Source: Terana coerulea
Taxonomy: Eukaryota; Basidiomycota; Agaricomycetes; Polyporales; Phanerochaetaceae
Assembly (NCBI GenBank): GCA_024811115.1
Contig: JAKOGH010000835.1
Coordinates: forward strand, 239,113-303,112
Length of the DNA stretch: 64,000 nucleotides
Direction: 5' to 3'
The translations under genes were made by a program, and so were the position numbers. Shown here piece by piece: positions 11,184-22,698 of this stretch (position 1 is its first letter; each line of letters starts with the position of its first letter). Under the pieces are notes generated by a model that saw only the letters and a list, made by a program, of their open reading frames with translations, was not told the origin of the DNA and made no database searches.

Positions 11184-14075
11184 GACTTTGTGGCGTCGAC
11201 CGTGGGAACAGCGTCACGCCTCCGTTCGGCTTGCTTCAGCTCTGCATCTGACTGTGACCTGTCCACTCACTCCCATACACAAATGCTCGTCCTTCCACTT
11301 GAAAATCTCAGAATGTCATGGATACATCTCCGGGCTCACGGGTAGCGGCTTGCAGGCAAAGCGCAAAGGTCGAACCGTCAGCCTACCGCCCAGTCAGAAT
11401 CATAATGCGGCTGGCAAGCCCAACGAGATTTAAACCCGCCCTCCTCGCAGTAACTAGCTCTCACCTACCATCATCAGCTCAACAGCCTACTGCTTTTTTT
11501 CTTGTAATCTCTCGAGTCGATCATCAAACACAGCAACACCGCCGTACGTTTGAAGATGGACATCGCACGTGTCAGAGCTACCCTCGCCTTCAAGACCAAG
11601 CCCGCGTTCATCTACTGTGGCCAGCTCACCGACAAGATCAACGGTCTTCAAGCCTCACTCAGCGCCACCGAGGTTGAACGTACTTGTCTCCGTGCCACAG
11701 TGAACGACGAGCGGAGCAAGGTCGCAAGCGCAGAGTCGGCGATCCAGCGCCTGCACGATGAGATCTATGCGGCTAGGGAGACTGGAGAATATGATTTCTT
11801 CTTGCTGATGGACACGCTTCAGTCGGAGCGGGATCAAGCTTCTGAGGCAGCAGCGCGAACTGCGAAGAAACTGGCCGACCTGGAGGTTACCGCCGGCGAC
11901 CTTTGGACGCGGTTGTGCAAGGTGACGAAGAAGCTGGAAGATGTGGAGGCTCGGGTCGAAGCGGAGATTGCGGAGCGTGAGAAGATTGCCAAGCAGCTCG
12001 ACACTGTGTCTGCTCAGAAGGCACAGGTCGAAGCGGACAAGGAGATAGTCTCTAGCTCACTCCGGGACGCCCAGCACCGCGAGTCCGCTCTGCTGCACGA
12101 TGTTGTCAAACTTCGTGACGAACTGCAGGCATCGCGTCTTACTGCCGAGGCGACAATCGGCAAGCTGAAGGCGAACGAGAACGAGCTGCAACTGGAGCTG
12201 AAGGCATCCCGCAAGGCGAACGACAGACTGATGATCTCTCTCGGCGTGGCTGGTCACAAGCAGGAGCTTCTCATGGCCGAGCTTGACGAGGTCCTGACCA
12301 CGGCGACGGAGAAAGTCATGGGACTGAAGGCCGAGAACGAGGAACTGGCCGCCACTGTCGAGACCGAACGCGTTCAGCGCCAGGATGAAGTCGCAGAGCT
12401 TCGTACTCGTCTGGACACCGCCGACGGCGCACTTGAGAAGACATCGAACGAGCTCAAGACACAGCGGTTCAAGGCATCCGTCGCCACTCGCGCCGCAGAC
12501 AACAAGCAGGCGGCGCTTGAGGAGTCGATTGCTCAGCTCAAGGCCCAGCTTGCGCAGGTAACGGACGAGCGCGACAAGGCGGTGAAGGATGCGGTGTCGG
12601 CGAACCTCGAACAGGTGCAGACGAAGGCGTCGCTCCAACAGGCCATGAAGGACACCGTCTCTGCTCACTTGGCGACGACTCTGCTCAAGGAAGAGGCCGC
12701 CGCTTCTCGACGGGAGGCGCAGACCCTTCGCGCCAATCTTGCAGCCGAGCGCAGCCACGTCACGAACCTCGTCTCGGATCTCGCCAAGGTTCGCAACCAG
12801 AACCGGACGCTCAACGCCGAGTTCAAGAGCGCGAAGGACCGGTGCAGTGTTTTGTCTACTTCCAACGGCGAGCTGAAGGCGGAGAACGCGTCTCTCAAGG
12901 CCGACCAGGCCAAGCTGGAGGCCCAAGCTGTGGACGCCAGGACCGACGCGACTGCACTCAAGTGCCGAGTCGCTTGTCTCGAGACGAAGGTCCGGGACAT
13001 CACCGCCGCACGTCTCGAGGCTGCGAACACGACTCGGACGCAGGCAGCGCGCATCGAGTCGCTCAGGGACACAATGCACAACATGGAAGTGCAATTGACG
13101 GCTGAGACCACCCGGCGCATGCGACTGGAGCACACACTCTGTGCGGCAGAGGACCTGCTCGAGGTCTCCGAAGGTGGCTTGATGGGCGGTATCGAGGTAC
13201 TTCAGGCCATGAACGGGCAGCTTCACCGCGCCGTGCACGGTTCTACCCCGGTTTTCTCGTGGCTCCCGCACCATCGACCCCTGTTCACTTCGACGCCTTC
13301 GAGTTCTCTGCCACTGCGGAGTCGTCTCTGGTTCTCACCCCTGGTCGCTTCCTGCGCGCTGAGAAGGAGAACGTCGGTAGCTTCGTTCAGGTACGCCTCT
13401 TTATTACTCATGCGTCTACGTCTCTCACCTTGTTTGCATTACTCTAGAACTCCGATGTTCGTCGCGGATCTCGCCAGCCCCTCGGCTCTATTTCCATGAA
13501 CGACATCTCGGGCTTGTTCCCTTGCCAGAGCTGCGGTCGTCCGTCTCGCTGATCCTCGTGCGTATCACTTCATCTTCTCAGCTGCGTTGGCATTGACATC
13601 ATCCACAGACCTCGAAGGCTGCGGTTGACGACTCTTTTGGCAGGGCCTGAGTAGGCAACCTCCTATGCAGGCATGCATCCGAAGTCCACCTCGTCCACCT
13701 CGCTCGTCATCTTCCCGTCCGTTCACCTTCGCCCCATCCGCTCGTCATCGTCCCATCCCCTCGCTTTTGTCGACATCGTCGTTGTTACGACGTGATCCAG
13801 AACCACAATAATCCCCATAGATGCTTCGTAGACGTACGAAGCACGCCAAAAATATCTCACCAAAATGTAGTCGGAGGAAACCTGCTGAATGCAGGAGTCA
13901 AAAACAGGATTGCAGTAGTGTAGTTGGAGGAAAACCAAACATAGATAAAAGACGCTTGTCACAAAATGTACAAAAATATTGCGCGTAGGGCACATGGCCG
14001 GGGCTCTGTGTACAGTAGAGTCTTTCAATGTACATGTTGTCAACGAGTACCATGCTGAGAGGAACACCATCGCGA
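11184..14075. repeat. Right arm of large inverted segmental duplication
   Basis: Reverse-complement copy of 44-2936. A Tc1/mariner-like element (14089-14412) sits within 15 bp of its outer edge. 13651-14075 is the gene's 3' flank and holds no further gene. Confidence 0.93.
11556..13552 (+). CDS. Long coiled-coil protein, right copy (altered C-terminus)
   Basis: Near-identical paralogue of the gene at 468-2563, in opposite orientation. Exons: 11556-13232, 13304-13390 and 13448-13552. The long central coiled coil is intact. In the last shared exon a run of C residues near 13520 is one base shorter than in the left copy, which changes the frame and gives a stop at 13550-13552. The donor and final exon equivalent to those of the left copy are still present downstream (final exon about 13609-13650), and the left copy's reading matches the 29-31 kb paralogue. 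So the right copy has lost its normal C-terminus or contains a base error. No AKR lies upstream, because the duplicated arm ended before reaching it. Function unknown. Confidence 0.78.
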
Positions 14076-14088
14076 GCCTCAGCGAGAG

Positions 14089-14412
14089 TACTGTACATTA
14101 ATGACCTGACAGGGTGTCACACGTCACATATCCGGGTTTTTGTCACCGGTCACAGAGGGGTCCGCCGGTTTGTGACAGATAAGTCCCGAGCCTGCGGCGC
14201 ACTCGACGCTCGCAAACGGCGTATTTATGGTAGATGCTGCACAATAACAGCCAAATAATGGTGAGTAAACACCAAATTTGGCTCCAGATAGCCTGCTCAC
14301 CACCCGTCTCTGGAAGCATGTCACAGGCCTTCGACCCTGCCGCCGCTCATCCAGATCGTTGCAAAAATGTCACAGTCACAACCGGCCCCTGTCAGGTCAT
14401 TAATGTACAGTA
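14089..14412. mobile_element. Tc1/mariner-type MITE, TA target
   Basis: A 24-bp perfect terminal inverted repeat beginning CTGTACATTAATGACCTGAC is present at 14091-14114 and 14387-14410, flanked by TA on both sides (14089-14090 and 14411-14412). The 320-bp element has no coding capacity, and its interior is rich in TGTCAC/GTGACA. A TA duplication is typical of the Tc1/mariner/pogo superfamily; assignment to a group within it is inference. Confidence 0.8.
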
Positions 14413-14747
14413 GGGTTTTGAGAATTCTCCACGCATTTGGTTAGGAGCTAAGTATTTCTGTGTGGCGGGCAACAGGCCGACGCGAGCCCAATTTGGCTGA
14501 CTGCGGTGGTTGGGGGGAAAGCGGCGGCCGGAGCCGAGCCCCGGCTGTGCCTCATAGACATTTCACGTGGTAACGAGTGACGTCAGGCGTAGCGCTCTCC
14601 ACTGCTCCAGAGCTTGCACCGATGTCGTCTTGCTTGCAGACTATTTAGCCAGCCCGGTCGTCATTCGACGACCCAGATAACATAGTTCCCACCTTTCCCA
14701 CTTCCCCTCACATCCCCTCACGACTTTTTTTGACGACACTCGCAAAC
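14413..14747. other. Promoter region of VIP1-like gene
   Basis: No coding potential. GC-rich stretch, then pyrimidine-rich leader sequence immediately before the ATG at 14748. Confidence 0.45.
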
Positions 14748-15700
14748 ATGTCCTCCACCACCCATGATGTCCACGTCTCTGGCATCGCGCCCCAGACGAC
14801 CGAGCAGCACTTGAATGACTTCTTCACGTACGCAGAGCCACTCCCAAAATCCAGCCAACGATGTTTAACATTTTATGCAGTTTCTGTGGAAAGATCACCT
14901 CGATTGATTATCAAGCAGACAGCAAATCTGCTGTGATCCACTTCGAGAAGCCCTCTGCGGCGAAGACCGCCCTCATGCTCAACGGCGGCACCCTTGACGG
15001 CGCCGCCATCACCGTCACCTCCCCGACCGAGCACCAGGACCAGGAGGATAGCCATCCCGATGGCTCTATCTCACAAGAGTACAAACCCCGCGCGGGCATC
15101 GCTGCCGAGTACCTTGCGAAGGGCTACGTCCTCTCCGACAGCGTCCTGCAGCGCGCGATCGAGCTCGACAGCCAGCGCGGCATCACCAAGACGTTCTTAA
15201 GCTACTTCCAGAGCATCGACACGACCCTCGGGCAGAAGGCGCTGGGTCCTGACCAAACCATCTCTGGGAAGGTCCAGCAGACTCTTGCACAGGCGACGGA
15301 ACAGGCGAAAACGATTGATCAGCAGAAGGGTCTCAGCTCAAAAGCAGTAGACGTACGCCTTGTCTGCGTTTCTCCTGCAGATATAATCTGACATCTTCGG
15401 TTGGGCAGTACTACTCGCGCGCTGTCGTCGCCATGGGGCCAGAAGGTCAAGGTGTTCTATACGTCAACGTCGAAGCAAGTGCTCGATATCCACGAGGAGG
15501 CCCGCCGCATCGCATCCGAGCAGTCCACGCAAGGAAGCTCGTCGCTGCCACATGATACCGGCATCTCAACTGGTGTCGGTAGCGCAGCGCCACCCCTCTC
15601 GGACCAGGTCCACAGCACCGACAAGCCTTTGATCCCAGAGGGCACGAGCGGAGGCAACGAGCTCAACCCCAAGACGACGGAGGCACCGACGGTTGTTTAA
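14748..15700 (+). CDS. VIP1-like RRM protein, apparent frameshift
   Basis: Single N-terminal RNA-recognition motif (VHVSGIAPQTTEQHL at the start, AVIHFEKPSAAKTALML as the RNP1-like strand and helix), then a helical middle with EYLAKGYVLSD and a C-terminal segment containing VKVFYTSTSKQVLDIHEEA, the layout of fungal VIP1-type RRM proteins. Exons: 14748-14827, 14881-15352 and 15409-15700. The junction into the third exon gives the expected Tyr-Tyr-Ser-Arg in one frame, but the conserved remainder is read in another; the shift falls in the cgcgcg run at about 15417-15424, equivalent to two missing bases. As the gene is conserved and otherwise intact, a base-call error or a non-canonical splice is more likely than loss. 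RNA or actin-related function is known only for relatives. Confidence 0.8.
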
Positions 15701-16387
15701 ACATCAAACTACGAGCAAATCTTAACACGAAGTGTATAATTAGGTGCTGAATATTGGATAGGCTTGAATGGCATTCTTCTTACGAATGTTATATTACTCC
15801 GCATCGGTGGCGTTGTGAGTCCTTGATCCCAATCCGTAAACTGCAAGTGTTTTCTCGCTCGCCTAGCACAAGTCGTAGGACAAGTCCAGGCCCAGAGCAA
15901 GTCTGTGGAAAACTCGGTCTGGGTGAGCTTGGTTTCGCAGCTATTCGTGAGGTCTGGGCCAAAGGATCGACGTCGTGGTGAGGCTCAGTAAAGGAGCGAG
16001 AAGATTGAAGGGAACGTGATGTTCACTGGTCAACGCGAGCAAAATCGCCCAAGCTGCTAGAGGTTTTGCAGATGGTAACTGGAAGGCTCTTTGCTTGGAC
16101 GTTTAAGAACGATAGCTAACCCCAGCGCAGCAGGTGGGCGAGGGTCGACAAGGCGTGAAAGCACGCTGCGGCGCTTCGCAGAAGCTCGGCAAGCCAGCTT
16201 CCACCTCATGCCACGCACGTTGATTCCCACTCTCATCCTCTCGCTATCGCCGTGGACGACGTTCCCCAAGCAACAAATGGTAAGCAGAGCCAACCGATTC
16301 GCCCATATTCCAAACATCGGCTGATTTTCTTATGCCGAAACCCCGCATATCCCATACGTACCCTCTGTGCCACTGTCGGAGACAGCG
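15701..16387. other. Intergenic, VIP1-like to F-box pseudogene
   Basis: No supported gene. Short readings on both strands near 16057-16324 overlap each other and lack domains. Confidence 0.45.
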
Positions 16388-18676
16388 ATGACCGACCAAC
16401 CCACTACGGATTCAGCACTCGTTTCTGCCAAGACCATCTCCTCCCTCCCCGTCGAAGTTTTCAGCAAAATCCTCGTTCTCAGCGCTGCGCCGGAGGGAAG
16501 AATTGAAGAAATGGTGGTCTTGTCATGCACAACTGTCTTCGCAAACCCGCCGTGCTCCCGGGAATCCATACCGAGCAATCGATCTGTCGAGAGTCTGTCG
16601 ATTGTGGAGAGCCATATGTTTGGATCTCCCTCCATTGTGGAGTAATGCGGTCCTGGTGTCGACTGCGTGGACAACCGAGATCATTGCTCGCTCGAAGCCA
16701 TGGCCGCTCGACGTCGCAGTCTCTCGCAGATAAACTAGTGATGGCCCATCCGATGACTCCCAGCTTCCCGCTAAGCATCAATTGCTTAACACCATCCTAG
16801 AAAGCTCATTGCATCGCATCCGGAGCCTGATGGTCTTGGGCCTGCCGCAGTCCGATAGCCCGGAGTGGTCGCCTATCTTCACCTCGTCAACCAGCGCACC
16901 GCTCTTGGAAAATCTGCACCTTTTTCGCTCGTGGAGTGAGGTTGGAAACCACTGGACCACACCTCGCTTAGCTACCTACAAATACCTTTCTGGCGATTCC
17001 GTTCGTCTGAGATTTCCTCTCGCGGCTCCCATTCGTTCTACGCTCAAGCGTCTCGTGTGGCACACCTGGGGCTCCTCTTCGCTTCCCCTCCCACTCCCAC
17101 AGGACGTCCTCTCAATCCTACACACTCCCACTTCTCGAGAGCTCAGATATACACATCACCATGGGTCTGTCTTATCAAGACCAAACATTACAAGTTGTCT
17201 CGTTACCCCATCTACAATGAGTCCTCCTGTCAGGCAGTCCCCGTGCATGTGCCGACATCTTCGCGCACCTAGACTTTCCTCACAATGCGCCACAAGTGAC
17301 TCTCAGAACCCTCGACATGTCGTTTGGTGCTAGTGTTGCTGAAGTTCAGTTCAGTTCAGTTCGGGCCCATTTTTGTCCGAACCAGAACCAAAACCAAGTG
17401 TTTAGTAGCTGAACCAGAACCAAACTGAACCAAACCAGCATGAACTGGCTCGGTCGGTTCAGTTCAGGGTTCGAACTGGTTTGAACCATTGAACTATGTA
17501 TATATCTGCTTTACTCTGTCAAATCAGTATAATTGCAATGGTAGATTATAATAGAGTTATATGTTGACATCTAAAAGGGTTTGTATAGTGCAAAAGCCTT
17601 ATATTATGACATTTTGAAGCTCAGTGTCTGATAGAGGCTGCCAGTTGCCATTTTTGGCAGCTATTGATGGCATCATGTAGACACCAAAACATAAGCAAAG
17701 CAACATTTGGTGCTCAGTTTACAAGCACAATAATGAAAAAAAGTTTAGACATGCTACAGTAAGTAAGTTCATGTACTTTTCTCTATGAATCCCAGTACAA
17801 ATACACTACATAACATGTATATGGTTCATGGTTCGAACCGGTTTGAACTTGGTTCGGGTGTGACAGCCATGCCTCGAACCAAGAACTGAACCAAGTTACC
17901 TAGAGGCCGAACCAGAACCGAATCGAACCGAATCACATGGTTCGGTTCATCGGTTCTGGTTTCGAACCACCGAACCAAACTGAACTTTGGCAACACTATT
18001 TGGTGCAGGCCCAGGTCTCAGGAGTACCCTGGGTATTTGGACTGATCTAGATAATCAGAACTGTAAATGTAGTCAGGACCAACATGAAATAGCTGTATCC
18101 CCTTTGAAACAGCAGCTTCTCACAGCAGCATTGTGGCAAGACACCATGGAATTGTTTAATGTACTAGGCTGGCACCATGTCTATTCCCCCCGAATGTTTT
18201 CCGGCCGGTGAACAGGCACACCCTGTCGTTGGAGAGGACGAGATATAATGTGGATGTTTGCCTTTTTGCCCCCGATTTTTGTTCTGAACAGAACACCAGA
18301 GTGCTGCTCTCATCCTTCACGCTCGCGCCACAGAGATCCTCAACGTCCACGTGAACACGCTGGTAAAGCTTTGCTCCAGCCCAGATTACGCATCCATCCT
18401 GGCTCATATGTCCAGCATCCATATGTTGATGATAGATGGGAGGAACACTGTCTCCCATTTAGCTGCGATTCTCCTGGCCACAAATTCCAGTACTGCCAAT
18501 GAACCAATGAAGTACTTCTTCCCTCAGCTCTGGAAGCTGCGTCTCCGTGGAACAGTATTTGAGGGCCGGGACGCTGCTTTGCAACATGACACCGCTGCCA
18601 GTGACCTCCAATACTTATACATCTGGGCCGAACAGTGTGTGCTATCACTCACCTCCTTGCCTTCCTGTTTGTACTA
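16388..18676 (+). pseudogene. F-box/LRR gene, degraded and split by transposon
   Basis: The start is F-box-like (ISSLPVEVFSKILVLSA), then in another frame DLSRVCRLWRAICLDLPPLW, the classic second half of a basidiomycete F-box, followed by leucine-rich-repeat-like sequence with LPPLW and LENLHLF patterns. The frame is broken near 16500, by an in-frame TAA at about 16731, and by further stops and shifts around 17120-17220. An element at 17331-17998 splits the TLRTLDMSFGA segment. Downstream DNA up to about 18676 still encodes recognisable F-box C-terminal pieces (LWKLRLRGTVFEGRDAALQHD). Combined stops, frameshifts and insertion make this a true pseudogene. Confidence 0.85.
17331..17998. mobile_element. 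hAT-type MITE with 8-bp target duplication
   Basis: 668-bp element with ends TAGTGTTGC ... GCAACACTA and longer subterminal inverted similarity built from gttcagttc/gaactgaac and gttcgaacc motifs. The flanking 8-bp direct repeat TTTGGTGC (17323-17330 and 17999-18006) is exact. No transposase reading. An 8-bp duplication and short TIRs fit the hAT superfamily. It interrupts the F-box pseudogene. Confidence 0.9.
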
Positions 18677-19768
18677 AGCAGTTGGTACAGTTGAACCCAT
18701 AGGAACTTTCAAAACAGATTCCTAGAATGCATCTGGAGTTGCAAGAATGTGGGCATGGGCATTGATCACCTGACTATCCTCGCTTTGCCCTCGCTGCACC
18801 AGTGACATGATCCAGCTTCGGAAGCTAGTGCCTACCGTCCATCGGGACAGAATGGCAGACTTCAACCCGCTCGAACCAGGTACATTTGGGTCAGATTACC
18901 AACATACATAACCAAAGTTCTAATGTGGCACTGTGATTGCTAGGGATGATTTGGTCCGTCACCTGAAGACTTTGATGGGCATTGGACAACTGTCCGCAAT
19001 GAGGACAGTCTTCACTGCATTGACAGCAATCGCACTGAGGAGTGATAGTGAGAACCATTTTACTATACTCACCGTGATTCACCGCATTCAAGGCATGATT
19101 AGCTCCTTTCGCAAAACCAGTTCACCAAGCATTTTGTGCATAATCAAAACATATCGGCATTCCGATTTCTCATCAAATACATCACAAGTCATTGGTAACA
19201 GGGCGGTGTTTGAATGGCTGTTACAGTTTGGTTACAGTCGCCATCTGAATATTCAAACAGTACTGTACTAGCATGTTATCTGTTTCATTTCTAGTTGTTC
19301 TTGTTCTGATCTTGCCTGGGTCACATGCACTAGAATAGCATTGCCTATCTCTTCCTGGTGTTCACGGAGGAAGGTGTTCTTGAGGAACTCATCAGCATTC
19401 TGAAGTGATGGTCTGCCAGTTACAAGTTATTCAACATACAACTTGTGAAACGGGGCCAGCTCCACTGGAATAGTGATGGTGAGCTCCGCTTTCCCATATT
19501 TATTATATCTTCCACATGAACTCTTTTCACAAACCTAGTTGACTGAAACCCATGTCGATGCGCACTTGAAGCGCACCAGAAACCCTGAAGTGTTAACAAT
19601 GTTCATGTGCACTGTTAGATGGTGATACGCTGGTAAGCGCCCCTGAGCGCGGAAACCCCAGAAATTGCCTTTTTCGTCACTACGCTCTACGATCGCTCTA
19701 GGACCCCGGACACCATCCCTCAAGCCCCAAGCCATTGACGTCCCCGAACTACTCTCCCTGAGATATCT
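18677..19768. other. Gene-free stretch before LTR-like sequence
   Basis: Short overlapping readings only, no recognisable domain; possibly decayed transposon or F-box flank. Confidence 0.4.
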
Positions 19769-20222
19769 TGTAACGGGCGCCCCTCCGTCACGTTAGTCCA
19801 GAGCCTGTGCAGTCCCTCGCAACAGGCAGTGCGGTCACCAGTCCGAAAGATGCGGGCCACGTCAGCCCCGGCGAGCTCCTGCCCTGGACTTAGGCACGTA
19901 CCTAACTACGATCAAGACAGCGACACTGCGTTGTGCGCCACCCCACAAGTCATTCCCGCCAGGCGCACGGACGGTACCTGACCGGTCCCGCACCGTGTTT
20001 CATAGGTGCTCGGTGCCTGTGTGGCACATGGCATATCCTTGGTTAGTGTATCCCGACTCGGTCTTTCCTTATCTGTACCACTTTTGTATCCAAACCACTC
20101 CTTTATTCTCTTTCGGACGCGGTCCATTAGCTCTGGCTGTTAGGTACCGAGCCTGTATAAATACTCTGTACATACTTTCTGCAAATAAAAGTTACCTTTC
20201 CCCCTCTTCACGCCCTGCTACA
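19769..20222 (+). mobile_element. Possible solo LTR
   Basis: About 454 bp bounded by TGTAACGGGCG and CGCCCTGCTACA, an imperfect inverted pair starting TG and ending CA, with a TATAAATA motif near 20156 and an AATAAA motif near 20185, spaced as in fungal LTRs. I find no target duplication, primer-binding site or polyprotein, so this rests on architecture alone. Confidence 0.35.
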
Positions 20223-21141
20223 CGTTAAGACTACAAGCACATCGGTGCTTCTTAGGTACCCGCTCTCGTCTAGTACTTGTCTCGCTCATTGGCTGTGCGG
20301 TCTGACTCAACGTCGGAGTCTTGCATCAGCAAAACGTACAAGCGCTGACGACTGATGAGCGCTGACGAGCACTGAGAGCACTGACGAACAGTTTGGAACC
20401 GAAGTTCGAGCCCTGCTGAAGCCGGATTTTTACTAGATTTTGTATTTTCTTAGTTCCTCATGTTTCATAAACTATGCTGGACGTGAATGATGATGGTTTA
20501 CTCACCGAAGCTTTGCTGCAAGAGTCGGATGCAAGAGGGGTCAAAAACGTCTGAGAGCGCTCAAAACGACTACTGAGACTGGCGGGCGCTGACGGCACTG
20601 AAGGGACTGAAGCGCGCTGAGATGGCTTCATCAGTACCTGTCAGTACCGCTCAGCGCCAATGCAACTTTGCTGATGTGCCCCGGTCCCCTCGTACGTCGT
20701 CCCCGAAGTCTCTCAGCTTCGGTGCTCTCTCTCTGTCCCCGTTACAGACCTCGCCCCGACCGTTACCTCCCCGAGGTTTTCGGTCCCCGACTCCTGCTGG
20801 CACTTCGGCCGCAGAGTTGAAGTGACGTCCCCACTCACACATAAAACCGCTCCCCGACTCGGTGCTTTGGCCCGAGCCCGCTGTCTGTTGGGTTAGGGTT
20901 AGGTGATCGCACCCGAGGCGTGGTGCAGCGTATCAATGGACAGTACAGAAACGAATATCTACGAGAATACTGTAGCATGCCGCGATCTTTATTTTCGTCT
21001 TGGTTGATAATTGTGCTGGCATGCCTCAGAATAAATTTGTCTTTACGCTCGTCTCGTGGAGAAATTGCCGCCGTGACGTCTTTAATTTTTCTACGTACGC
21101 AGCAGAAGCATTGCGCCACAGACGACCGCTCTGAATACACT
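20223..21141. other. Repeat-rich gene-free stretch
   Basis: 20340-20640 contains many short gctgac/cactga repeats with partial inverted symmetry (catcagcaaa near 20326, tttgctgatg near 20668), probably an old MITE. A TTAGGGTTAGG motif near 20891 is only about two units long. No gene is supported. Confidence 0.4.
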
Positions 21142-22134
21142 TTAAAAAGCACCCCATGGGCTCGGAGTTCCCACGAAGGCATCTGGCGGGAAGAAATTAG
21201 CACTTGAGAGAACGCTAGAGATTGGGAACGCATTACCGTAGTCCTGCAGGAAGTCTTGAAGAAAGTCGGGTAACACGACGGAATCATAATCAATGTGAAA
21301 TCCGGCTTGGTTGTCAAGAAGATCAGCAGGATTTGGTTGGAGGAAGGACTTCATGGTGTTCTTCTGCGCGAGCCTGTTTAATGCGGGACCTTGTTGCCAG
21401 AACAGTATTCTACCGACGTCCATGCATAGGTATTCCAGAGCAGGGGCGCACTCGAGCGTCTTAGATAGATGTAGCTCGCTCAGGTCGGTGTGCCCAACGA
21501 GATCTATACGCCTCTAAACAAGAAAACGTGTGAATGAGAGTCTCAAAATACTACAAGGAATGAAAACTTGCGCTCACCAGTGTGGTGCAGGCCTTGATCC
21601 AAGACGCTAAGTGTTTGCTAGCTTCAATAGTCGTCTGGTTATTATACTGCTTCCTCAGAAGGAGATACTGAACTGCAAGCTTCGGAAGAACGCGTCGCAG
21701 CCCGACGACACTGTTCTTGTCCCGCCACACCGCCACGTTGACGTACAGCGTATGCACGCGCGGAGCCAGCGTGACGAGCCGCTCCAAGCCAACGCCCCAG
21801 CACGCCGAGCTATTGAGGCGTAGTCTGCGGATATGACCCCCAGCTTGGGATTCGCATCGAGCGTGTTCAAAATCCACTTGACAGAGTGCAGCACGACGGC
21901 TTCGTAGAACCGCGGGACACCGATGCGGTACCACCGCCTGCAGACGAGCAACGGAGCGTGCCGCCATCGTGGTATCTCCTCGAACGTACCGACGAAGCCT
22001 CTGTCCGGGCTGTGTTGTGCGCGCAGTGTCAGCGGCCCTGTGAAGATGCTTTGTGGTAGGATGAGCTGGCAACGCAGGATGTCGTCCAGGAGCTCGTCGG
22101 GGAGGGAATGAGCACCAGTTGGGCTAAACGCCAT
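21142..22134 (-). CDS. F-box-like protein, apparent one-base frameshift
   Basis: Begins MAFSPTGAHSLPDELLDDIL, an F-box first helix, with LLVCRRWYRIGVPRFYEAVV as the second half, then HIRRLRL and VHTLYVNV leucine-rich-repeat-like elements. Exons: 22134-21578 and 21513-21142. The frame changes at a C run on the plus strand (about 21837-21841), one base shorter than needed; apart from this the gene reads through to 309 residues and splices cleanly. F-box proteins usually act as substrate adaptors of SCF ubiquitin ligases; the substrate is unknown. Closest in the window to the neighbour at 22699-23439. Confidence 0.72.
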
Positions 22135-22698
22135 ATCTCGAAGTCTATGACAAGCAAGCAATGATATGAGTAAATATACTGTGTAGGAGTGATTGGGATG
22201 TGAGCGTACGGAGGTAACCTGGATGACATGCCTGCCATTGAAATAATAATCAGCCGCTCACGCTATAGCTTGAGCGCCTTTCTTGATGCATCTGATTTTG
22301 TTGCAGGACAACCACCTCGGAGTCATGGTGAGGAGGTTGTTCAATTTGAATACAAGGCGCGGTAATTCACACAATGCATGTACACACTCAGAGGTTCAGA
22401 AAATATCATATTTGCCAATAGAACGATACTGTATTCCAGAGACCATGTTATTGGTGCGTCCATGGTCCACCTCGCCAGCAGATTTACGGGGTGCCGAGCA
22501 AAGGATCTATCACATGTGTCAGCCTGCGCAGTCGTATTTGTTGAGTATAGAGTCTCACCATAGTCTTGTAGGATATCTGACACAAGCAGGATGAACGATA
22601 GATTTATCGCGCATTCGCGTCATGGCACTGCTAGAAGGATCAGCGCGGAGTAGAACTTTCAGCGTGGGCTTCTTGGCCAATCTTTCTACAACATCCTC
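22135..22698. other. Spacer with former C-terminus of the 22.7-kb F-box gene
   Basis: The part at about 22560-22698 is the read-through extension of the upstream F-box gene; the rest, to 22135, has no recognisable feature. Confidence 0.45.

Noticed and set aside
20320..20690. Possible MITE with catcagcaaa ends
   Set aside because: Inverted similarity is partial and no target duplication is visible, so I did not call element boundaries.
20889..20903. Telomere-like TTAGGGTTAGG motif
   Set aside because: Only about two units; consistent with chance, not an interstitial telomere array.
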